Assembly (NCBI GenBank): GCA_006844605.1
Contig: SPJN01000001.1
Coordinates: 138,024 to 190,135, forward strand
Direction of reading: 5' to 3'
DNA length: 52,112 nt
Source of the DNA: Hyphomicrobiales bacterium
GTDB lineage: Bacteria; Pseudomonadota; Alphaproteobacteria; SPJN01
Under the pieces are notes generated by a model. The model saw only the letters and a list, made by a program, of their open reading frames with translations, made no database searches and had not been told where the DNA came from. A program made the translations under genes and the position numbers. Position 1 is the stretch's first letter. Every line of letters begins with the position of its first letter. Positions 20,972-27,649 of this stretch are shown here, one piece after another.

Positions 20972-21547
20972 CTAGCCTGCCAACCCGTAACGGTCTGCCA
21001 GATCACCGCGTAGCGTGGCCCACAGGGCCTGATCCATTTCGACCTGACGGACTGCCAGTTTGTCATTACGGGCGGCGAAGAATTGTTCCCCTTCGCCCAC
21101 TGTGCGGAAGCCGACCTTATCCTGCACCTTGAGGGAACCTGTGTTCTCCAACAGGGCAGAAGATTTAATTCGCTCCAGCCCCAATGTTGCAAAGCCATGA
21201 TGGGTGATGGAGGCGACGGCCTCTGTCATGATGCCTTCGCCCCAATGGCGTTTTCCCAGCCAGTATCCAAGGTCGCGCACCTGTGTGCCGCCTTGATCCT
21301 CTGCCATCAAATCAAGCGAGATAATGCCGATGGCACCGGCGCCCCGGTCGATGACATAAACCTCACGGGGGACGGCGGTGTTCTGCAATCCTGAAATCCA
21401 GTTTTCCGCGTCAGATAGGGTATAGGGGTAGGGGACGCGCGCCAGCATACGGACCACGTCCCAATCATTTAAAAGCGCAGCAATACGGCCCGTGTCAGGA
21501 ATTGAAACGGGGCGCAGGATCAGCCTATTTGATTTCAAGATCGCCAT
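20972..21547 (-). CDS. GNAT-family N-acetyltransferase
   Basis: A 191-residue protein of the RimJ/RimL-like branch: LKSNRLILRPVSIPDTGRIAALLND at the N-terminus, DLGYWLGKRHWGEGIMTEAVASITHHGFATLGLERIKSS containing the acetyl-CoA loop, and NTGSLKVQDKVGF. The substrate is unknown; members acetylate ribosomal protein N-termini, antibiotics or small amines. It starts downstream of the rpmA terminator and lies 12 bp before obgE, as in many relatives. Confidence 0.85.
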   Translation of the reverse strand: MAILKSNRLILRPVSIPDTGRIAALLNDWDVVRMLARVPYPYTLSDAENWISGLQNTAVPREVYVIDRGAGAIGIISLDLMAEDQGGTQVRDLGYWLGKRHWGEGIMTEAVASITHHGFATLGLERIKSSALLENTGSLKVQDKVGFRTVGEGEQFFAARNDKLAVRQVEMDQALWATLRGDLADRYGLAG

Positions 21548-21630
21548 GACCGGTGAAAGCCTTTTGCCAAGCGGTGTAGTCGCATTTTGCGTGCGCGTTA
21601 TCTGAATTCAAGTCAATTCAAGAGTGTAGA

Positions 21631-21663
21631 AAAACAAAAAAGGGGATGGCGCGCCATCCCCTT
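21631..21663 (-). terminator. Rho-independent terminator of rplU-rpmA
   Basis: A perfect 24-bp palindrome at 21640-21663 (half AAGGGGATGGCG). On the minus strand it is followed by TTTTTTGTTTTTC. It is positioned 31 bp after the rpmA stop and separates it from the GNAT-obgE genes. Confidence 0.88.
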
Positions 21664-21693
21664 GATCTTGTTGTGTCGTGCGTCAGGGTGGCG

Positions 21694-21969
21694 CTATTCT
21701 GCTGCGTCAGCCTCCGGTGCCGGGTCAACATGCACGAATGTGCGCTTCAGTTTCCCTTTAGAGAAACGAACCTGACCTTCAACCGTTGCAAAGATGGTGT
21801 GGTCCTTGCCAATGCCGACATTGTCGCCGGGATACCATTTCGTGCCACGCTGGCGCAGAATGATATTGCCGGGGATGACAACTTCACCACCGTATTTTTT
21901 GATGCCCAAACGACGACCGGCTGAATCGCGACCGTTACGGGATGAACCACCTGCCTTTTTATGTGCCAT
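21694..21969 (-). CDS. rpmA: 50S ribosomal protein L27 (bL27)
   Basis: Its N-terminal tail reaches the peptidyl transferase centre. [22 protein letters not shown] is the invariant start, followed by [31 protein letters not shown]. The 91 residues include an acidic C-terminal tail. It lies 28 bp downstream of rplU and is co-transcribed. Confidence 0.98.
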   Translation of the reverse strand: MAHKKAGGSSRNGRDSAGRRLGIKKYGGEVVIPGNIILRQRGTKWYPGDNVGIGKDHTIFATVEGQVRFSKGKLKRTFVHVDPAPEADAAE

Positions 21970-21997
21970 TTTGGTCTACCTTCCTTAACGTGCGGCC

Positions 21998-22309
21998 TTA
22001 GCCGGCAATCTTTTTGATACGCAGCACTGTCAGCTGCTGACGATGGCCATTCTTGCGACGTGAGTTGTGACGACGACGCTTTTTGAAGATGATGACCTTC
22101 TTGTCCTTGATCTGCTCCAACACTTCGGCAGTGACTTTGGCACCTTTAACTGTGGGAGAGCCCACTTTGACGCCTTCACCTTCGCCGACCATCAGAACCT
22201 GATCGAATGTAACTGTTTCACCGGCTTCTGCGAGGAGTTTTTCAACCCGCAAAACCTGATTTTCGGCAACGCGATACTGCTTGCCACCTGTTTTAATCAC
22301 CGCAAACAT
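21998..22309 (-). CDS. rplU: 50S ribosomal protein L21 (bL21)
   Basis: [25 protein letters not shown] at the start and [32 protein letters not shown] at the C-terminus are diagnostic. The 103 residues are standard. It has an AAAGGAAAC ribosome binding site. A promoter candidate about 165 nt upstream implies a long leader. Confidence 0.98.
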   Translation of the reverse strand: MFAVIKTGGKQYRVAENQVLRVEKLLAEAGETVTFDQVLMVGEGEGVKVGSPTVKGAKVTAEVLEQIKDKKVIIFKKRRRHNSRRKNGHRQQLTVLRIKKIAG

Positions 22310-22715
22310 AGTTGTTTCCTTTTACTATGCGGTTTCACCCGTCCGGTCCCGAAGGTTGCGCAGTACTGCAAAACTTGCAGAATTCCGCGCTATTTCCGGC
22401 CCATCTCGCTCAAAAAGGCGGGGGCCGACCTGGCACCTGGCGTTCACCCGAACCGGAGATTTCCCGGATCAGAGGCGGGACTATACCCCGATTAGGGTGT
22501 CAGTCAATGGAAACCGAGGTAGAAAAACGCCGAATATGGGCGCGTTTCGCCGCAGTTTTTGCCCGATTTCACGGCGGTTTAGCTGACAATCAGCTGGGAA
22601 TTGGTCGGGATTTGGTTGGGAATTGGTTGGGATAGGCGAGAAAGGCTTGCACCGTTTGGCTGTTGGCATTACACCGCTGAACGCGACCGGCCCTTAATGT
22701 GGGGTCAAATGATGC
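22310..22715. other. Intergenic region: rplU leader and tRNA upstream region
   Basis: 406 bp without a gene. The rplU-proximal half is the likely leader. It holds two overlapping hairpin options: the palindrome GCAGTACTGC (22360-22369), and CTGCAA-AAC-TTGCAG (22366-22380), which shares bases with it. The distal half holds an inverted repeat AGCTG-ACAAT-CAGCT (22581-22595). Next to it are three tandem 11-bp units of the form GGGAATTGGTT (22596-22628), with a partial fourth unit. Confidence 0.5.
22480..22507 (-). promoter_or_regulatory. Candidate sigma70 promoter of rplU-rpmA
   Basis: On the minus strand TTGACT (22507-22502) and TATAGT (22485-22480) are 16 bp apart, close to consensus. Transcription would start near 22473 and give a leader of about 165 nt before rplU. 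Confidence 0.55.
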
Positions 22716-22805
22716 GGAGAGTTGCCGGAGTGGTCGAACGGGGCGGTCTCGAAAACCGTTGTGCGTGCAAACGTACCGAGGGTTCGAATCCCTCACTCTC
22801 CGCCA
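22716..22805 (+). tRNA. tRNA-Ser(CGA)
   Basis: A 90-nt class II tRNA with a long variable arm. The acceptor stem GGAGAGT pairs with ACTCTCC, the anticodon loop is CTCGAAA with anticodon CGA, the T arm carries GGTTCGAATCC, the discriminator is G, and CCA is encoded. It reads UCG codons. Its 3' end forms one side of the direct repeat bounding the integrated element. Confidence 0.95.
22792..22805 (+). repeat. Left attachment repeat (att) in tRNA-Ser
   Basis: CTCACTCTCCGCCA, the last 14 nt of the tRNA gene, recurs exactly at 27629-27642 just outside the integrase gene. It is the expected crossover identity segment for tRNA-targeting tyrosine integrases. Confidence 0.85.
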
Positions 22806-22848
22806 ACTATTCAAGGTTAATGGGGTTTTCTTTTATCGGGTGACTTTA

Positions 22849-22867
22849 TTCCCCCGTATATTCCCCC
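22849..22867 (+). repeat. Putative integrase arm sites, left end
   Basis: TTCCCCC occurs at 22849-22855 and 22861-22867, in the same orientation and 12 bp apart. The same pair with the same spacing occurs near the other end of the element. This is typical of arm-type binding sites for tyrosine integrases, though binding is inferred. Confidence 0.55.
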
Positions 22868-22890
22868 GTTTCGATCGCGAGTAGGCAATA

Positions 22891-22914
22891 AAGGTGCTTG
22901 GCCGCGCCTTTTTT
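22891..22914 (+). terminator. Possible terminator downstream of tRNA-Ser
   Basis: GGTGC (22893-22897) pairs with GCGCC (22904-22908), including one G-U, followed by six Ts. It lies about 90 nt past the tRNA and inside the element. It may also act weakly in the other direction, for the DUF3037 gene. Confidence 0.4.
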
Positions 22915-22940
22915 GCGAACTTCAAAGCCACTATGCAAAA

Positions 22941-23744
22941 CTAAACTAAATGTCTCTGTGGTTGGTAGTTTCTGCGAATATCATCAATGAGCGGGGTCAT
23001 GTCGTTGAGGCGATAAAATCCAACTTGATGATCTATGACCATATCTTCGACAACGCTGACAAATTCGTTATCAACGTTTGGCGTGTCCGCGACTAGTACC
23101 AATTTCTTCTTTTCGGCCAATTCGGTTTCGCCAGATAAGAGTGCCCCCTCAACAGCTAAAGCGCTAACTTGTTTAAAAGAAGTGTCTGGGTCTCCTGCCA
23201 AAGAAATTCCTCGAATTAGGTTGTATGAACCATTCTGGTACGCAAACGGGGCTTTTAGCGTTAAGCCTCCGCGTAATTGTATGGGGGCAGGGCGTTCCAG
23301 CATTTTCTCCACATGATTTGCGCGGAACTGCTCTCTTAGTAGTTTGACAGGTTGAGTGCTGCGCCGACGTTTTGGAGAGTTGGCTATTAACTCGTCAAAC
23401 AAATTCTGTGCCGTTAACTCTGCCTCTTCCACTGTAATCAATCGAGGTTCAGACAGACGTAATTTTCCCGTGCGTAAAGATTGAAACTTCGAAAAGGCAT
23501 TCTCATTCCAGTCGTTTGCAAACTCTAGAGCAAGTCTGTTCTCTAGCACTTGTAAGTCTACTGGAAGGCGGCTTTGGAGGTGTACGCCAAAAAACCTTTC
23601 TAAACGTGAAAAGCTATTTGACATTTTCGTTAAAACACTGGGCTTATTGTTTGAAAAAAGAACAATGCCAATGTTTAGAAACTCACCTCTTTCCGGAAAT
23701 TCAGAAAACTGAACAATCGAATAATATCCGTTGTTGTTTTTCAT
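22941..23744 (-). CDS. DUF3037 family protein
   Basis: A 267-residue cytosolic protein. The N-terminal third (YYSIVQFSEFPERGEFLNIGIVLF, about 7-30) matches the DUF3037 pattern known from uncharacterised proteins. The middle is charged and helical; the C-terminus (about 200-267) is mixed, with no membrane segment or known catalytic motif. The gene starts 3 bp after the kinase gene stop, so the two are made together. DUF3037 proteins are often encoded beside HipA-like kinases, which suggests partner, substrate or antitoxin, but no function is established. Base composition is AT-richer than in the host genes. Confidence 0.82.
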   Translation of the reverse strand: MKNNNGYYSIVQFSEFPERGEFLNIGIVLFSNNKPSVLTKMSNSFSRLERFFGVHLQSRLPVDLQVLENRLALEFANDWNENAFSKFQSLRTGKLRLSEPRLITVEEAELTAQNLFDELIANSPKRRRSTQPVKLLREQFRANHVEKMLERPAPIQLRGGLTLKAPFAYQNGSYNLIRGISLAGDPDTSFKQVSALAVEGALLSGETELAEKKKLVLVADTPNVDNEFVSVVEDMVIDHQVGFYRLNDMTPLIDDIRRNYQPQRHLV

Positions 23745-23747
23745 GCG

Positions 23748-24554
23748 TTACATCCCCGGTAAAGGTGGCTCACCCAAAATATGGTCTTCAAAGGTGTCGA
23801 CCACATACTGAGCCCTTTTGACTAAAAAATTATGTATCTGATCACGTTCAGATGACGAATCTAACCACGCTCCTGGAATTGCCGCAACAATTTCAGAGAC
23901 ATGCCCAGGATCAAGCGATCGAAGTTTACTCACTGCGGCCCGAACCGAACTTATGCTCAAATATGGCTCGAAAGCTGGAAAATTTCCATACACAGCTTCG
24001 TCGCATATTTCCTCTTCCATATCCCAACAAGGGGCGCCTGGCGAGCGCAAACACTCTGAATGGTCAATGGGGATTAAATCTAACTTAGGGCTTTTGGCTC
24101 GCCAACCAAAAAGCAGGTTATCTAGATTTTGCTCGGATTCAAAGTATCTGTCCCAATTTCTTAGCCAAGTATCAAACAATACGAGCATAGCAATGTCTTG
24201 CTGGCATTTTAGCCTATTTAGGTATAAATCGCTCCCGTCAAAAGTGGAAGCATCTACCTTTTTCGAACAAAAATATGGCCCGGAAATGTCCGCAGCATTT
24301 TTTTTCAGCGTTAATTTTAGGGGGGAGTTCGTCAAAATCGAAAATGGGGGGATTTTTAGGCCCAGCCAACAGCCAATTTCTGAGGCGACGTATTCGTTAA
24401 CTAAAGGATCTTTGCCCATTGGTGATTGCGCGCACTTAATAAAGCAAATGCCATGGTCGGTCATTACTTCTATGGGATTGGTGCTCGACTGAGGGATTTG
24501 CCGAATTTCACGGCTGATTTCTGTAGGGCTAAATGTCTGATCGCAAAATAGCAT
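23748..24554 (-). CDS. HipA-like kinase (HipA_2-type)
   Basis: A 268-residue protein resembling the compact HipA-like kinases rather than full HipA; the N-subdomain 1 of HipA is absent. Kinase elements appear in the right order: Lys in CFIKCAQ (about K40), Glu in NEYVASEIG (about E54), the catalytic-loop Asp and Asn in RNWDRYFESEQNLDNLLF (D135, N146), and the metal-binding Asp in LIPIDHSE (D164). It is therefore likely an active Ser/Thr-type kinase. It is the first gene of a two-gene cassette with DUF3037. No HipB-like repressor is directly adjacent, though two small HTH genes lie upstream in the element. ATG 24554 is chosen over TTG 24566. Confidence 0.8.
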   Translation of the reverse strand: MLFCDQTFSPTEISREIRQIPQSSTNPIEVMTDHGICFIKCAQSPMGKDPLVNEYVASEIGCWLGLKIPPFSILTNSPLKLTLKKNAADISGPYFCSKKVDASTFDGSDLYLNRLKCQQDIAMLVLFDTWLRNWDRYFESEQNLDNLLFGWRAKSPKLDLIPIDHSECLRSPGAPCWDMEEEICDEAVYGNFPAFEPYLSISSVRAAVSKLRSLDPGHVSEIVAAIPGAWLDSSSERDQIHNFLVKRAQYVVDTFEDHILGEPPLPGM

Positions 24555-24782
24555 TAGTTGACGCAATTCCCATAAGTTGAATCAATAGACTTTATGATGG
24601 ATTGAGAGAAAAACAAGGCACAATCTCAAGTTGGTGTGGATGCCTATAAACTGATATGAATCCGCATTTGGGAGGTGTCAAAGAATCAATATTTTGTTGG
24701 GAGATGTTTTGGACTGACCTGAATGCGTGAATGTTGGAATGAAGTGTAATTCGTATTGCTGCCAAAATTCACCATTGTTCTT

Positions 24783-25361
24783 TTATGGCGTCCGATTATT
24801 CCGCTTGGCGTTGGGTGACAGGTTGCGGGTAAAGCCGTAGCGCTTGCCTACTATGTAACCTTGGCTGGGTCGCGGTTCCGAATCCCCCTTCTTTTTTAGG
24901 CGTCCAATAAGTCGTGGTTGATTTTCGGGTCTAATGCCTTTGCACATATAAAATAGCAGTTCGCGCATATTTTGTTCCCAGCTTTTGTTGCTGTGAAAGC
25001 GAATGTTTTTGATTGTGCCTTTGGGGGGGCGTTTTGCGCCTATAGCGATCCGAAGTAGGGGGTCATAGACCTTACCGTTCCATTCCCCTAAATGGATAAG
25101 GCAATGTACGTGGACGCCTGTTTCTTGGCGCTCAAATACCCAAGCGGCTATTAAAGGTAGATTGTGGCGTTGGTGAAGGCGTCTAATGGCCTTTAGCATC
25201 CTTTGCCATTCAGGTTGGCAATGGATCGGCGCAATCCCCAGCTTGCCAAAGTTTATGGTCAAGAAGTGGGTGAAGGGGTGTCCGATGGCCTTGCTGTTGA
25301 ACGCTGCTGCTATCAGTTTTTCCGCTTCGTGTAATTCTAGATATAGCTGTGCTGTGGTCAT
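24783..25361 (-). CDS. HUH-type Rep-like endonuclease (putative)
   Basis: A 192-residue protein with the three motifs of rolling-circle Rep proteins in order: motif 1 HFLTINF (about 32-38), the HUH motif HVHCLIHL (H84, H86) that would bind a metal ion, and motif 3 LLFYMCKG with Y138 and K141 (YxxK). The spacing fits a single-tyrosine nickase. The C-terminus is basic (GKRYGFTRNLSPNAKRNN). It would nick DNA at an origin and covalently join its 5' end. Similar short proteins occur in small integrative elements and filamentous phages. The function is inferred from motifs only. Confidence 0.65.
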   Translation of the reverse strand: MTTAQLYLELHEAEKLIAAAFNSKAIGHPFTHFLTINFGKLGIAPIHCQPEWQRMLKAIRRLHQRHNLPLIAAWVFERQETGVHVHCLIHLGEWNGKVYDPLLRIAIGAKRPPKGTIKNIRFHSNKSWEQNMRELLFYMCKGIRPENQPRLIGRLKKKGDSEPRPSQGYIVGKRYGFTRNLSPNAKRNNRTP

Positions 25362-25582
25362 TGTTCATGGTCTGAGATGGAATCTCTCTTTCACTATATA
25401 AAGAGGCCGACTAGTCCGGCGGTTTAGCCACGGGCCGGGATAATCGCGGTTGATTAGTGGAAACAGTGCATTTCTTGTGATGTGCCATATTCCGGCTTGC
25501 AGCACTGTTGTTCCAAACTGTGTCGTAATATGTCGGCAAATGTCGGATTCTTGGACAAACAAACAAGCAGAGTGCCTCACTG
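25362..25582. other. Intergenic region upstream of rep-like gene
   Basis: 221 bp with no convincing gene. An imperfect palindrome GCCGACTAGTCCGGC lies at 25406-25420, followed by a GC-rich stretch to about 25450. This could be a nick/origin site for the Rep-like protein or a terminator; there is no direct evidence for either. Confidence 0.3.
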
Positions 25583-25762
25583 TTAAAGCGTCTCAATTGT
25601 TGTTTGCCATTCTTTGATTGCCGACAGTTTGTAGCGGATGAAGCGGCCTTCCCGTTCATATCTGGGGCCGCAATGGAACTTGCGCCAGCGTTCCAGCGTC
25701 CTTGTATGGACTTTCAAATAGTCGGCAAGTTCTTGAGTGGTGAATTTTGGATCATTAAACAT
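25583..25762 (-). CDS. Small helix-turn-helix (excisionase/MerR-like) protein
   Basis: A 59-residue protein: MFNDPKFTTQELADYLKVHT begins a winged HTH, followed by RTLERWRKFHCGPRYEREGRFIRYKLSAIKEWQ. The pattern TTQELADYLKV...LERWR...GPRY...G..IRY....I..W is that of small DNA-binding proteins in mobile elements (HTH_17-like), often excisionases or regulators. ATG 25762 is preferred to a longer frame from 25858, which overlaps the upstream gene's end and lacks similarity. Confidence 0.75.
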   Translation of the reverse strand: MFNDPKFTTQELADYLKVHTRTLERWRKFHCGPRYEREGRFIRYKLSAIKEWQTTIETL

Positions 25763-25847
25763 AGTGGACCTGTTGCAATAGTTGATTGCGCTCAAATTTG
25801 GGATAGAAGAGCTGATTTTCTGAGCCTTAGTGACTTCAAGAAAAGCT

Positions 25848-26039
25848 TTAGGGTTCACATGTCATGCGAGGCAGGCTGTCCTGCCAGCGCCGTTCTTCAC
25901 TCAAGGGAATAAGCGTCTTACCGCCAAGCTTGACGGGGCGTAGGTCGCCGCTTTGGACAAGTTGGTAAAACTTTGTCCTGCCGATCGAGTTGCGATAGCA
26001 AAAGGTTTTGACGGTGAATAATTGTTGGATAGCAGTCAT
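25848..26039 (-). CDS. AlpA-like/HTH regulatory protein
   Basis: 63 residues: FTVKTFCYRNSIGRTKFYQLVQSGDLRPVKLGGKTLIPLSEERRWQDSLP, an AlpA/excisionase-type winged helix. The pattern SIGRTKFYQLVQSGDLRPVK is typical of the small activators beside P4-type integrases. ATG 26039 has a GAGG ribosome binding site 5 bp upstream; an earlier in-frame start adds 11 unrelated residues. It likely controls integrase or excision. Confidence 0.78.
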   Translation of the reverse strand: MTAIQQLFTVKTFCYRNSIGRTKFYQLVQSGDLRPVKLGGKTLIPLSEERRWQDSLPRMTCEP

Positions 26040-26221
26040 ATTTACCTCGAAATTTAACACTGAACAATTCAAAGGGGTTTTTCCCTCAATGAATTTGCTC
26101 CCTTGTTCACTGGTAAACTGCCACTTGGTTATTAGGCCATGCGATTCGGGTGTCCGTCAACAGCCAGACTTGTTCGTAACCTGTTCTATTTGTTTGATTT
26201 TCAAAAATAGCGAATTATTAT

Positions 26222-27454
26222 CTAGCTGGATTTGCGAGCTATCGGGATTACTGAGCTGGTTTGCGCTGTTGCCCTCGCGCATTGCTTGGCCCAAGCGTCC
26301 ATAATCTTGCGCCGCTTTTCTAAGATGTTTGAGCGGTAGTAGGCGGCTTCTGTCTTGTCTTGCAATGTGTGGGCAAGGCACCGTTCAACGTCATTGCGCG
26401 GAAAGTTGGTTTGTTCGCCTGCCCAATCTCGAAAGCTTGACCTGAAGCCATGAATAGTCGCGTTTTTGCGAGTGGTTTTATTCAGTAGTTTGGCGATTGC
26501 TGCCGCGCTGATGGGGCGCTGGTGTCTTTGGCCCGCAAATAGATGGGGGTTGTTGTCGATGCGGGGCAGTTTTTTGATGGTTTCCAATGCCCAGTCTGAC
26601 AATGGAACCGCATGGTCTTGCCCGGCCTTCATGCGGCTTGCGGGAATCGACCAAGTTTTGGCGTTTAGGTCGATTTCACCCCATGTCGCTCCCAAGGCTT
26701 CACCGGACCTGCAAGCAGTCAAAATGATGAACTGTAGGGCAAGGCTAGAAACAGATTTGTTTGCCTCAAGTTCCAGCATAAGGCCGGGAACCTCCTGATA
26801 GGGCATAGCCTTGTGGTGTTGAACGTTTTTTAGCTTCGTTGGCGCTGGAAGCATCATCTTGAGGTGCCCGTCCCATCTCGCGGGGTTTTCCCCATCGCGC
26901 AAGCCTTTGACCTTGGCATAGTCCAGTACGCGTTGGATGCGGCCTCGCACCCTTGTCGCAGTCTCTGTCTTGCTGTGCCAGATCGGTTCCAAAATGTCTG
27001 TGATATGTATTGTTTCAATGTCAGCGACATTCAAGTCGCCAATAGCGGGGAAGGCATAGGTCTTTAGGGTGTTGTGCCATTGCTGCCTGTGCTTGGGATT
27101 GCGCCAGCTTGCTTCATTTAAGGCGATGTAGTCATTGGCGCATTGCTTAAAGGTCTTTTGTTTGGCCTGTGCTGCCCGTTGGGCGGCTTTAGAGGCTTGT
27201 TTGGCTGTTAGGGGGTCAACGCCTGCCCCAATCTTTTCTCGCGCGTCTCTGGCCTTCGTGCGGGCCGCAGCAAGGGTTGTGGTGGGAAAGCCGCCTAATC
27301 CCATCTCGCGACGCTTGCCGTTCATTTGATAGCGAAAAAGCCAGCTTTTGGAATTGTGTTTGGTGATTAGCAGGTAAAGCCCATCGCCGTCCGAATATTT
27401 GCCGACTTCAGACAAGTTCGCCACCTGTTTTGCATTTAGTTTGTTTGACGCCAT
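26222..27454 (-). CDS. int: Tyrosine recombinase/integrase (P4 type)
   Basis: 410 residues. The N-terminal arm-binding DUF4102 domain (SDGDGLYLLITKHNSKSWLFRYQMNGKRREMGLGGFP, about 20-80) is followed by a SAM-like core-binding domain and a C-terminal catalytic domain. Catalytic residues are visible as Arg in TACRSGEALGATWGEID, HxxR in IHGFRSSFRDWAGE, His in ERCLAHTLQDK, and a Tyr pair in TEAAYYRS. Such enzymes integrate at tRNA 3' ends. ATG 27454 is preferred; the frame continues to 27532 but without similarity. It sits at the far end of the element, next to attR. Confidence 0.93.
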   Translation of the reverse strand: MASNKLNAKQVANLSEVGKYSDGDGLYLLITKHNSKSWLFRYQMNGKRREMGLGGFPTTTLAAARTKARDAREKIGAGVDPLTAKQASKAAQRAAQAKQKTFKQCANDYIALNEASWRNPKHRQQWHNTLKTYAFPAIGDLNVADIETIHITDILEPIWHSKTETATRVRGRIQRVLDYAKVKGLRDGENPARWDGHLKMMLPAPTKLKNVQHHKAMPYQEVPGLMLELEANKSVSSLALQFIILTACRSGEALGATWGEIDLNAKTWSIPASRMKAGQDHAVPLSDWALETIKKLPRIDNNPHLFAGQRHQRPISAAAIAKLLNKTTRKNATIHGFRSSFRDWAGEQTNFPRNDVERCLAHTLQDKTEAAYYRSNILEKRRKIMDAWAKQCARATAQTSSVIPIARKSS

Positions 27455-27476
27455 AGCCAAGCCTTGCCCTTCTATA

Positions 27477-27495
27477 TTCCCCCACTTGTTCCCCC
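27477..27495 (+). repeat. Putative integrase arm sites, right end
   Basis: TTCCCCC at 27477-27483 and 27489-27495, again 12 bp apart and in the same orientation as the pair at the left end. They lie just upstream of the integrase start, so integrase bound there could also control its own promoter. Confidence 0.55.
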
Positions 27496-27628
27496 ACAAA
27501 ATGGGTGATTGTGTGCGGCCTTGTTCGGACAATTATGAACTGATATGTAGTTTAGTCAAATAAAAACAGATGGTTGATACTATTTTTGGTGAACGGCAAA
27601 AGACAATGTAAAACAGTAGGTTTGGGGA

Positions 27629-27642
27629 CTCACTCTCCGCCA
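27629..27642 (+). repeat. Right attachment repeat (att)
   Basis: An exact 14-bp copy of the tRNA-Ser 3' end (CTCACTCTCCGCCA), 8 bp from the stop codon of the S8 protease gene. It marks the right boundary of the element. Confidence 0.85.
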
Positions 27643-27649
27643 TTCTTCC

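Larger units (their letters stand above)
22792..27642. mobile_element. Integrative element in tRNA-Ser(CGA)
   Basis: A 4.85-kb island between 14-bp direct repeats. It carries six genes, all on the minus strand: tyrosine integrase, AlpA-like protein, HTH protein, HUH Rep-like endonuclease, HipA-like kinase and DUF3037 protein. Pairs of TTCCCCC repeats spaced 12 bp lie just inside both ends. The two cargo genes look more AT-rich than the flanks. No structural phage genes, relaxase of conjugative type or transposase were seen, so a phage-satellite-like or small integrative (possibly mobilisable) element is inferred. Confidence 0.88.

Noticed and set aside
22716-27642. Prophage or CRISPR content in the island
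   Set aside because: No capsid, tail, lysis or packaging genes and no spaced repeats were found. Only integrase, small regulators, a Rep-like gene and cargo are present.
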